From: an uncultured Alphaproteobacteria bacterium
Lineage (GTDB): Bacteria > Pseudomonadota > Alphaproteobacteria > Micavibrionales > Micavibrionaceae
Reading direction: 5' to 3'
Assembly (NCBI GenBank): GCA_937128575.1
Contig: CAKZMN010000072.1
Coordinates: 1-5,236 of the forward strand
Length of the DNA: 5,236 bases
Numbering within the stretch: position 1 is the stretch's first letter; each line of letters starts with the position of its first letter. A program made the translations under genes and the position numbers. Below, piece by piece: positions 1-4,857 of the stretch. The notes under the pieces were generated by a model. It was not told the DNA's origin and searched no databases. It saw only the letters and a program-made list of their open reading frames with translations.

Positions 1-189
1 GATCTAAAATTCCGCTCCGTCATGAAACCAATCGCGGCCCATATTCGCAAATCAAATGCCCAAGGTGCGCAAATCACATTAGAGCAGCCACAGTTCGGCA
101 TCTCCCCCGGTCAAGCGGCCGTGTTCTACCAAGAAGGCAGAGTGCTGGGCGGCGGCTGGATTAAATCGACAGAAAGACTGTCTCGTTAG
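1..189 (+). CDS. mnmA: tRNA-specific 2-thiouridylase MnmA, C-terminal end (5' truncated)
   Basis: This is the last 62 codons of a gene that begins before the window, read in frame 1 and ending at TAG 187-189. MnmA is the cytoplasmic enzyme that thiolates U34 of the tRNAs for Lys, Glu and Gln, using ATP and a sulfur carrier. The visible part is the C-terminal beta-barrel domain. Residues 31-43 of the fragment read QFGISPGQAAVFY and residues 47-54 read RVLGGGWI, matching the family's conserved SPGQ-x-x-VFY and LGGGxI end signature. The catalytic PP-loop and cysteines lie outside the window, so activity cannot be judged. The protein ends about nine residues after GGGWI, a normal length for the family. 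No clear rho-independent terminator follows. Identification is by recognised motif, with high confidence. Confidence 0.9.
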   Translation, partial: DLKFRSVMKPIAAHIRKSNAQGAQITLEQPQFGISPGQAAVFYQEGRVLGGGWIKSTERLSR

Positions 190-285
190 CTATGGCAGCG
201 CTCATTTAACAGCGCAAAATTTACTGAAAATAATTGGCAGCACGCCTATGCCTCACGAAAAAGTGCAAAAACAGCAATAAAAAGA

Positions 286-314
286 TTGATAACCGCGCCC
301 ACATCCATTAAATA
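286..314 (+). promoter_or_regulatory. candidate sigma70 promoter for tRNA-Met
   Basis: TTGATA at 286-291 (5 of 6 matches to the -35 consensus) is followed after 17 nt by TAAATA at 309-314, a weak -10. This places the transcript start about 10 nt before the tRNA 5' end, which is typical of tRNA genes. A 14-bp palindrome, CCATTA-AA-TAATGG (305-318), overlaps the -10. The call rests on spacing and position; the -10 is poor. Confidence 0.4.
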
Positions 315-331
315 ATGGCACTTCGAACGAT

Positions 332-408
332 GGCGGAGTAGCTCAGCCGGTTAGAGCAGTGGAATCATAATCCATGTGTCGGGGGTTCAAGTCCCTCCTC
401 CGCTACCA
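332..408 (+). tRNA. tRNA-Met (anticodon CAU), elongator type
   Basis: A complete 77-nt cloverleaf can be folded. The acceptor stem is GGCGGAG (332-338) with CTCCGCT, including a G1-U72 wobble, and the discriminator base is A. The D arm is GCTC/GAGC. The anticodon stem is GTGGA/TCCAT around loop ATCATAA, with CAT at 366-368. The T arm is GGGGG/CCCTC around TTCAAGT. The CCA end is encoded at 406-408. The anticodon stem lacks the three G-C pairs of initiator tRNA, and the body resembles alphaproteobacterial elongator tRNA-Met rather than the lysidine-modified tRNA-Ile2, though a CAU anticodon alone does not separate these. A run of five T (409-413) follows directly and may serve as a processing or termination signal. 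Confidence 0.95.
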
Positions 409-437
409 TTTTTCAAATTTTATAAATTAAAAAGCCT

Positions 438-875
438 CTAAACCTTAAGCGGCATGCTGAGCATATCGAGCTCATCTTCGGCCATGGCTTGCTCCAATGG
501 AACATTCGCCGCCACATCAATTAAAATGCCATTGGGGTCCTTCACGAAAAAATGCTTGCGCCCACAAATCGATATTTTGGTTTCAGTGACAATATCCAAA
601 CCTTCGAGATATAAATCATCATAGGTTTTCTCGACGTTTTCCACCGGATAATTCAAAATCATGCCGGATGTGGGTTTGCGGTATTCTTCAGGAATTTCAT
701 CACTATCAACAGACAAAATAGCAAGATAGGCGTTATCCCATCCTTCGCGCTGTAAGATGACAAAGCCATGCATAATTTCAAAAGCCGGCACGAAATCAAA
801 ATGATCTTCGTAATAGCTGGCGGTTTCTCCAACTTTATCCGTACAAATAATCGGGTATGAAAATTGCGTTAGCAT
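438..875 (-). CDS. VOC superfamily (glyoxalase/bleomycin-resistance fold) protein
   Basis: The protein has 145 residues, about the usual size for a single-unit VOC protein with two beta-alpha-beta-beta-beta modules. The first module opens at residues 7-30 with a YPIICTDKV strand followed by a helix containing SYYEDHFDF. The second ends at residues 105-121 with GRKHFFVKDPNG and a final ILIDV strand. VOC enzymes usually place a metal-binding Glu on that last strand; here the position appears to hold Asp120, so the metal chemistry or the substrate may differ, or the protein may bind rather than convert its ligand. The start ATG (873-875) has an AGGGA ribosome site 8 nt upstream. It is separated from the next minus-strand gene by 105 nt containing a promoter and palindrome, so it is likely its own transcription unit. 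The substrate is unknown. No signal peptide is seen, so it is probably cytoplasmic. Confidence 0.85.
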   Translation of the reverse strand: MLTQFSYPIICTDKVGETASYYEDHFDFVPAFEIMHGFVILQREGWDNAYLAILSVDSDEIPEEYRKPTSGMILNYPVENVEKTYDDLYLEGLDIVTETKISICGRKHFFVKDPNGILIDVAANVPLEQAMAEDELDMLSMPLKV

Positions 876-902
876 AGCAAAAGTCCCTTATAAAATGATG
901 TG

Positions 903-908
903 ATTATA
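903..908 (-). promoter_or_regulatory. -10 box of the VOC gene promoter
   Basis: The minus strand reads TATAAT, a perfect -10 hexamer, about 28 nt upstream of the VOC start codon. The expected -35 region (around 925-932) is AT-rich and shows no good TTGACA match, which suggests a weak or regulated promoter. Confidence 0.5.
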
Positions 909-935
909 TTTTATACAATATTTAAAGTATAAAAT
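908..935. promoter_or_regulatory. operator-like inverted repeat upstream of the VOC gene
   Basis: Perfect 9-bp arms ATTTTATAC (908-916) and GTATAAAAT (927-935) flank a 10-nt AT-rich spacer. Short outer arms GTGAT (900-904) and ATCAC (934-938) extend the symmetry imperfectly. The site touches the -10 box and covers the -35 region of the VOC promoter, the usual placement of a repressor operator. The centre-to-centre arm distance of 19 bp is near two helical turns, as expected for a dimeric helix-turn-helix regulator. The regulator is not in the window. AT-rich DNA makes chance palindromes more likely. Confidence 0.5.
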
Positions 936-980
936 CACGTTTTCTGCACTTAAGCATACGCACGCACAGAAAAATCGTTC

Positions 981-1484
981 CTACTTATATTGCTCAATCG
1001 CAAGTTTAACGATTTTTTTAAGCTCCGTTGCTGCCGGGCCATCATCGTCTTTTAGATCTTGCTTATGCGCCAACTGTATCGCATCAATATGTGCCTGAAT
1101 GATAACGCGCTGCGCCTTGAGATTAAGCTCAGTCTCATCAATATAATCACGCAAAGACTCCGCAAAATGCGCAATCAAATTATAACCACACATCGAACCA
1201 ATATCTTTAATTTCATGCGATAAAATAAAAACTTCTTCGGAAATGGCCGGGCGATCTGGCGAGTCCTTGGGCATGTCACGCATGACGTGCCACTTCTCAT
1301 TCAAATTTGCAAACACTCCCGCAATCGCCGAATGACATTCCTCGCACAGTGTTTTAACCAAATCATCCGCGCCCTTAACGGCCTCTGGATCAATAAACCC
1401 CTCAGACGTATCATCCGGCTTCAAACCCATTTTACGTTTGAGCGTGTTGCTAAGTGCAATAATTTCGACTTTAGGATCGTCCAT
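981..1484 (-). CDS. Hpt-like (histidine phosphotransfer) small helical protein
   Basis: The protein has 167 residues, is predominantly helical and has no signal peptide or membrane segment. Residues 86-107 carry an Hpt-like core: SHEIKDIGSMCGYNL, with His90, Lys93, Gly96, Gly100 and later Phe107. Canonical Hpt domains have H-x-x-K-G; here the glycine after Lys is Asp94. His90 is the candidate phosphate-accepting residue. Residues 1-45 are a variable N-terminal helix and linker. Residues 47-51 read CEECH. The start ATG (1482-1484) lies 4 nt after the stop of the response regulator gene, and AAGGG lies 8 nt upstream, inside the end of that gene, so the two are very probably co-translated and work together. 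The likely role is to pass phosphate to or from the adjacent receiver, but no kinase gene is visible. It could be a degenerate Hpt that only binds the receiver. The role is inferred from motif and context. Confidence 0.65.
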   Translation of the reverse strand: MDDPKVEIIALSNTLKRKMGLKPDDTSEGFIDPEAVKGADDLVKTLCEECHSAIAGVFANLNEKWHVMRDMPKDSPDRPAISEEVFILSHEIKDIGSMCGYNLIAHFAESLRDYIDETELNLKAQRVIIQAHIDAIQLAHKQDLKDDDGPAATELKKIVKLAIEQYK

Positions 1485-1488
1485 CGCG

Positions 1489-2070
1489 CTACCCTTCAGC
1501 TTTCTTACGTTTGTTTTTAATATGTTTCGGATTGGTCACGCGGCGATCATCACCATTAAACGGAGCATCTTTACGCCGACGGTCGGGACCAAAATAATCA
1601 GAAATAGACACAAATGACCGCGCCTTATCAATCACGCAGCATATGCGCGAGGCCAAACCAACACCGGAAATCGGCTTAACCAATGTTTCATTCGCGCCCG
1701 CATCACGTGCCATAGCCACCAACTTTTCTGTTGTATAGGCACTGACCACCACCACGGGTAAAAAACGAATATTGTCATCATCCTGCCCGCGTATCCAATT
1801 CAGCAAATCCTTGCCAGACCCGCCAGGCATAAGCCAATCCGTAACCACAATATCAATATCAGTAACATAGCGGCTCTTGCGGCGCGCCTGCGTCACTTTG
1901 AGCAAATCAATCGCCTCTTGCGCATTACTGCACACCATAATATCGCCAACACCAAACATCTTCATCATGGAAACCATAAGGCTCTGCATGTACAAAGAAT
2001 CCTCGACCAAAAGCACTGTAAAATTGCTCAAATCATAGGGGGAAGGTTCGTCTTTTTTATAAATGGACAT
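1489..2070 (-). CDS. stand-alone CheY-like response regulator with basic C-terminal tail
   Basis: The protein has 193 residues. A receiver domain spans about residues 17-150 with all key positions present: acidic pair Glu23-Asp24 (in LLVEDS), phospho-acceptor Asp78 (in VVTDWLMPGGSG), Ser110 and Lys132 (in LVKP). It should therefore be phosphorylatable. No DNA-binding or enzymatic output domain follows. Instead there is a 40-residue tail rich in Arg and Lys, containing GPDRRR (161-166) and GDDRR (173-177) and ending in a very basic stretch (182-190). An insert of about 10 residues (KVTQARRKSRYVTD) lies before the acceptor strand. Immediately downstream is the Hpt-like gene, its probable partner. 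The start ATG (2068-2070) is 24 nt past the upstream gene and has no recognisable Shine-Dalgarno sequence. Output is probably by protein-protein contact, and the target is unknown. Confidence 0.85.
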   Translation of the reverse strand: MSIYKKDEPSPYDLSNFTVLLVEDSLYMQSLMVSMMKMFGVGDIMVCSNAQEAIDLLKVTQARRKSRYVTDIDIVVTDWLMPGGSGKDLLNWIRGQDDDNIRFLPVVVVSAYTTEKLVAMARDAGANETLVKPISGVGLASRICCVIDKARSFVSISDYFGPDRRRKDAPFNGDDRRVTNPKHIKNKRKKAEG

Positions 2071-2094
2071 GTAAATATTTCAAAAAATTAAACA

Positions 2095-2883
2095 TTATTG
2101 GGAAGACAAAGCCTGATCTTGCGTGCGCTTCAATCTGTTAATACGAAGCCTCAATTGGCGCTCCAAACGTTGATCATTTTCACTTTCAAACGTAACCGCG
2201 CTGGTCTCTGAATCAATAGAATAAAAATCACGCTTCACAAAATAAAACCGCATTAAACGCTCATGCGCCTTAATCACCTCATCTTCAACGGCAAAAAAGT
2301 CACTATAGGCCCCTGCATTTTCACGCTTAAGCGCGTCCCATTTTTCTAAAATGCCCGCGCGCGCCTCTTCAGGTTTTTCAGCCGCCAGCGCCGTTATCTC
2401 GGCATCGGCATCTTGAAAAACTTGAGAAATGTCAGCCGCTTCTTTATAAAGCTGCGGCACCAATTCCTGCGCCAGCAAGAAATTCTCTTCAACCGCCTCT
2501 TTGGTTTTCAAATTATCCGCAAGCGACAATTCCTTTAAAACCTTGCGCTTAACTCTATAGTCACTCGCCTTCGCAGAAACATCGCGCAGCATAGTGTTTA
2601 AAACAAATTCAAATTTTTGATCAAGCGTCGCATCCTCTGGCAAAACCAGCTCTTCCGCTTCCGCTTCCTCTTCCTGTGGCTCTGGCACGAACGTGGCTTG
2701 CTCCTCAGCCTCGGAAGCTTCTGGAGCTTCTGGCTCTACGGCTTCCTGCGCCTCAGGCAGGGCGGCCTGCTCAACGGGCGTCGAATCTATTGGCGCTTGC
2801 TCATGACCACGCAGCGTATAAAACGCCACGCCCAATACAAGCAAAACAACAATAGCAAGAACGATAATATTACTGCGGCTCAT
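2095..2883 (-). CDS. membrane-anchored protein with acidic Ala/Pro/Glu linker and helical domain, function unknown
   Basis: I do not recognise this 262-residue protein. It begins with a hydrophobic segment at residues 5-24 (NIIVLAIVVLLVLGVAFYTL), either an uncleaved signal anchor or a single transmembrane helix. Residues 28-84 form a low-complexity linker of Glu, Ala and Pro with 16 Glu between residues 38 and 78. Residues 85-262 are rich in Leu, Lys, Glu and Ala without long hydrophobic stretches, predicted as helical and possibly coiled-coil. The last 25 residues are strongly basic, with several Arg. The likely layout is an inner-membrane anchor with the helical part in the periplasm, but orientation is uncertain because flanking charges are weak. 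The start overlaps the stop of the nucleosidase gene as ATGA, and AAGGGGG lies about 8 nt upstream, so translation is probably coupled. The TAA stop is followed by a 24-nt AT-rich gap before the response regulator gene. Confidence 0.75.
   Translation of the reverse strand: MSRSNIIVLAIVVLLVLGVAFYTLRGHEQAPIDSTPVEQAALPEAQEAVEPEAPEASEAEEQATFVPEPQEEEAEAEELVLPEDATLDQKFEFVLNTMLRDVSAKASDYRVKRKVLKELSLADNLKTKEAVEENFLLAQELVPQLYKEAADISQVFQDADAEITALAAEKPEEARAGILEKWDALKRENAGAYSDFFAVEDEVIKAHERLMRFYFVKRDFYSIDSETSAVTFESENDQRLERQLRLRINRLKRTQDQALSSQ
2716..2733. repeat. tandem 9-bp repeat inside the acidic linker
   Basis: AGCTTCTGG occurs twice head to tail (2716-2724 and 2725-2733). On the coding strand it gives successive Pro-Glu-Ala units. 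It lies in a longer stretch of GCTTCC/CTCTTCC-like low complexity (about 2650-2760) that encodes the Glu/Ala/Pro linker. Such repeats can gain or lose units without breaking frame. Confidence 0.6.
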
Positions 2884-3437
2884 AATCCGGCCCCCTTCAA
2901 TGTCTTATACAGCACCTGCGCGGTATCGCGAAGCGCATCATTCCAATCTTGGCTGGCGTCACCATCCGCGCCATCGGATACATACTTTAAGCATTTAAAC
3001 GGAATTTTCTCTCGCTGGCAAATCAAAGCCAGAACATAACCTTCCATATCAACAACATCGAACGCGGCAGCCTCTTCACTTGTGTCAAAATTATCGCCCG
3101 TGCCGCACACCCCTTGCGGCAATCCTTCAATAACACCGCCATATTCAATACGAACCGGATCGCCCGAAAACGGTGTTTTAAATTTCTCTACGCCCAGCGG
3201 CGTCACATCCATATCGCGCTGAACAAAGCTGGTCGGGTTAATCAGCGTCCCGCCCGCATGCATGCGTGAACCCGCCGTGCCCAAATTAATCACCACCTCC
3301 GGCTTGTTATCACGCAGATAACGCATCAAACCATAGGCCGCATTTACCTTGCCAATGCCCGTATACAGAACGTTATAATCACCAAAAACATCCTGACTTT
3401 CCTCTTTCATTGCAAAAACCAACAGGGGCTTAGTCAT
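2880..3437 (-). CDS. MTA/SAH nucleosidase-like protein (PNP/UDP phosphorylase superfamily)
   Basis: The protein has 185 residues from ATG 3435-3437. Motifs align by eye with MtnN-type nucleosidases, which split adenine from 5'-methylthioadenosine or S-adenosylhomocysteine. FAMKEE (8-13) corresponds to the N-terminal AMEEE of E. coli MtnN, putting Glu13 at catalytic Glu12. INLGTAG (50-56) is the ribose-loop motif. VVDMEGYVLA (128-137) gives Glu132 at the ribose-binding Glu174 position. KYVSDGAD (151-158) puts Asp155 at catalytic Asp197. At about 185 residues it is shorter than the usual roughly 230, with loss mainly in the middle, so substrate choice may differ. Futalosine or another purine nucleoside is possible. 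The start is chosen because its ATG overlaps the MFS stop as ATGA and has GGGAG 9 nt upstream. An in-frame TTG at 3452 lies within that ribosome site and is unlikely. It is cytoplasmic by lack of a signal. Confidence 0.8.
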   Translation of the reverse strand: MTKPLLVFAMKEESQDVFGDYNVLYTGIGKVNAAYGLMRYLRDNKPEVVINLGTAGSRMHAGGTLINPTSFVQRDMDVTPLGVEKFKTPFSGDPVRIEYGGVIEGLPQGVCGTGDNFDTSEEAAAFDVVDMEGYVLALICQREKIPFKCLKYVSDGADGDASQDWNDALRDTAQVLYKTLKGAGL

Positions 3438-4711
3438 GATTTTTTCTCCCAAAATAAAATCTTATCCGTAAGCTTCGTCGCATAAAACGCGACTGGAATA
3501 ATCAAAACGCCAACCATTAAAAACAAATGATGCGCCTCGAAACCAACACTATACAAAATAACCGCAGCGATGGCGGATAACAAAACAAAAAACGCATCAA
3601 GCAACGCGCCTGCCGCCAAGGTGCGCGCCATATGATCATCAGGCGTGCGCGTTTGCACCATCGTCTTAAGCGGCACAGCATACAGCCCGCCGCAAACTGA
3701 AACCGCCAATAAATCAAAAGCTATGCGCCAGCCATTGGCGCTGGATAAAAATTCACCGAGCCCGCGCAGAGTTTGAGCGCCATGAACATGAGATGCAAAA
3801 AATAAATCTAGCGAGAAAACAGAAATCCCCAGCGCCGCCCACGGCACAAAAGTCGCCTTCACCTTTGATTTCAGCAGCGTGTTATTCAAAAGACCGCCCG
3901 CGGCAATCCCAAGAGAAAACACAGCTAGAAAAAATGTAAGCGTCACATTATCCACCTTCAAAACCTGACTAGTGTAATTCGGCAACTGCGCCAAATACAA
4001 ACCACCAACAAAGAAAAAATAGGCATGCGCAACAATTGCGGTAAACACCCCTTGCGGGCGAGCCGCCGCCGCGCGAATAATGCGCGCGGCCTCCAAAGGG
4101 GCATTATAACCAATCGTTAAATCAGGAGAGGACGCGGGCGCAGGCGGTATAAACCGGCTGGCGATATAACCGATAAGTGCACATATCATAAGCAGCGCCA
4201 TAACCATCATTTGCCCAAACGCATCAACAATTAAAATCGTACCCGCAATCGTACCCAGCAAAATTGAAAGATAAGTGCCCGTATTGACCAACGCGTTCCC
4301 CCCTATCAATTCATCGTCATTTAAATGCTGAGGCAAAATGGCAAATTTGCTGGGGCTGAACAGTGCAGATTGCGCGCCAAACAAAAACAGCGCGCCGAGA
4401 AGCGCCAAAACCGAACCTGAAAACAACGCAAATATAGTCGCAATAACAATAAAAATTTCAGCAATTTTAATCCACTGAATCAAAGCCGCCTTATCATATT
4501 TATCCGCCAGCACACCGCCCAGCGGGGTGAGCATAAGAAAGGGCAAAATGAACACCCCCGCTGCAATACTAACCAGCGTCTCAGGCGCCGCCATATCGCT
4601 TTGCACCAAGCCATAGGCCAGCAAAACCACCAAGGCCGTTTTAAAGAAATTATCGTTGAAAGCCCCCAGAAATTGAGTAACAAATAACGGCCAAAATCGT
4701 CGTTTATTCAT
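3434..4711 (-). CDS. MFS transporter of the LplT (lysophospholipid transporter) type
   Basis: The protein has 425 residues, hydrophobic throughout, with about 12 predicted membrane helices. QFLGAFNDNFFK (13-24) is the opening signature of the LplT/Aas-type MFS group. GGVLADKYDKA (65-75) is the MFS motif A loop between helices 2 and 3. In E. coli, LplT moves lysophospholipids (mainly lyso-PE) across the inner membrane so that Aas can re-acylate them. Here the MFS part stands alone; no PlsC-like acyltransferase or acyl-ACP synthetase is fused or next to it, so the substrate is uncertain. It is the first gene of the five-gene minus-strand set, and its stop overlaps the nucleosidase start. The ATG at 4709-4711 has no Shine-Dalgarno sequence at normal distance. 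An in-frame ATT at 4730-4732 sits 5 nt after a perfect AGGAGG and would add seven residues (I/M-LNQFSL), which resembles the N-terminus of relatives as I recall them. The true start may therefore be 4732. Confidence 0.85.
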   Translation of the reverse strand: MNKRRFWPLFVTQFLGAFNDNFFKTALVVLLAYGLVQSDMAAPETLVSIAAGVFILPFLMLTPLGGVLADKYDKAALIQWIKIAEIFIVIATIFALFSGSVLALLGALFLFGAQSALFSPSKFAILPQHLNDDELIGGNALVNTGTYLSILLGTIAGTILIVDAFGQMMVMALLMICALIGYIASRFIPPAPASSPDLTIGYNAPLEAARIIRAAAARPQGVFTAIVAHAYFFFVGGLYLAQLPNYTSQVLKVDNVTLTFFLAVFSLGIAAGGLLNNTLLKSKVKATFVPWAALGISVFSLDLFFASHVHGAQTLRGLGEFLSSANGWRIAFDLLAVSVCGGLYAVPLKTMVQTRTPDDHMARTLAAGALLDAFFVLLSAIAAVILYSVGFEAHHLFLMVGVLIIPVAFYATKLTDKILFWEKKS

Positions 4712-4767
4712 CAGAGAAAATTGATTGAGAATAGTGTCCTCCTAAGTCCTAGCCACCATAGCATCAT
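4711..4767 (-). CDS. possible 18-codon leader ORF overlapping the MFS start
   Basis: From ATG at 4765-4767 an 18-codon frame encodes MMLWWLGLRRTLFSINFL and stops with TGA at 4711-4713. The stop shares one base with the MFS ATG (TGATG), an arrangement typical of translational coupling. It contains tandem Trp codons and tandem AGG Arg codons; the AGG pair is also the AGGAGG Shine-Dalgarno match. No good ribosome site precedes it, and it would start only about 10 nt from the predicted transcript start. It may be chance; a short frame in this context has little statistical support. Confidence 0.2.
   Translation of the reverse strand: MMLWWLGLRRTLFSINFL
4738..4743 (-). promoter_or_regulatory. perfect AGGAGG ribosome binding site with no nearby standard start
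   Basis: The minus strand reads AGGAGG. The nearest ATG (4711) is 26 nt away, too far for direct use. No ATG, GTG or TTG lies 4-12 nt downstream; the only in-frame candidate in range is ATT at 4730-4732, at 5-nt spacing. An in-frame TAG immediately upstream rules out a longer MFS frame. Confidence 0.7.
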
Positions 4768-4783
4768 CGCGGCAAATAAATCT

Positions 4784-4812
4784 TGTATAAAAACATTCTA
4801 ATTAGTTGAAAA
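4784..4812 (-). promoter_or_regulatory. candidate promoter of the MFS/nucleosidase/signalling gene set
   Basis: On the minus strand TTTTCA (4812-4807) and TATACA (4789-4784) are 17 nt apart, each matching 4 of 6 consensus bases. The transcript would start near 4777, leaving a leader of about 45-65 nt. The -35 overlaps that of the opposite promoter. Moderate support only. Confidence 0.35.
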
Positions 4813-4834
4813 TTTATAGACCATTTGCTATAAA
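4806..4834 (+). promoter_or_regulatory. sigma70-like promoter of the divergent plus-strand gene
   Basis: TTGAAA (4806-4811) and TATAAA (4829-4834) are 17 nt apart, and TGC directly before the -10 gives an extended -10 (TGnTATAAA). Transcription would start near 4841, giving a leader of about 90 nt before the ATG at 4932 that includes the 4858-4901 hairpin. This is the best promoter match in the window. Confidence 0.55.
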
Positions 4835-4857
4835 AAACTCAGTTTTTCGAATGACTT

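Noticed and set aside
198..215. GCGCT/AGCGC hairpin after mnmA as a terminator
   Set aside because: The stem is only 5 bp with an 8-nt loop, and the sequence after it is AAAATTT rather than a T run.
940..973. TTTTCTG/CAGAAAA inverted repeat as terminator of the five-gene set
   Set aside because: Arms are 7 bp, AT-rich and 20 nt apart, and no T run follows on the minus strand. Transcription may end elsewhere or continue into the VOC gene.
1332..1346. CxxCH (CEECH, residues 47-51) in the Hpt-like protein as a haem c site
   Set aside because: The protein has no signal peptide or membrane segment, and cytochrome c haem attachment takes place outside the cytoplasm. Chance or metal contact is more likely.
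1287..1520. Plus-strand open frame of 77 codons
   Set aside because: It lies antisense across the Hpt-like gene and its junction with the response regulator, both well supported. Its product has no recognisable domain.
2617..3039. Plus-strand open frame of 140 codons
   Set aside because: It is antisense to the acidic linker and the nucleosidase end. Its Leu/Trp/Arg-rich product is what Glu/Ala-coding repeats give when read backwards.
3437..3452. TTG at 3452 as the nucleosidase start
   Set aside because: The TTG falls inside the GGGAG ribosome site of the ATG at 3437. The ATG gives the ATGA overlap and the AMKEE motif at the usual distance from the N-terminus.
3517..3717. Minus-strand frame of 66 codons inside the MFS gene
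   Set aside because: It is a shifted frame of a clear membrane protein, with Trp/Arg/Cys-rich composition and no ribosome site of note. The similar frame at 4480-4683 is rejected for the same reason.
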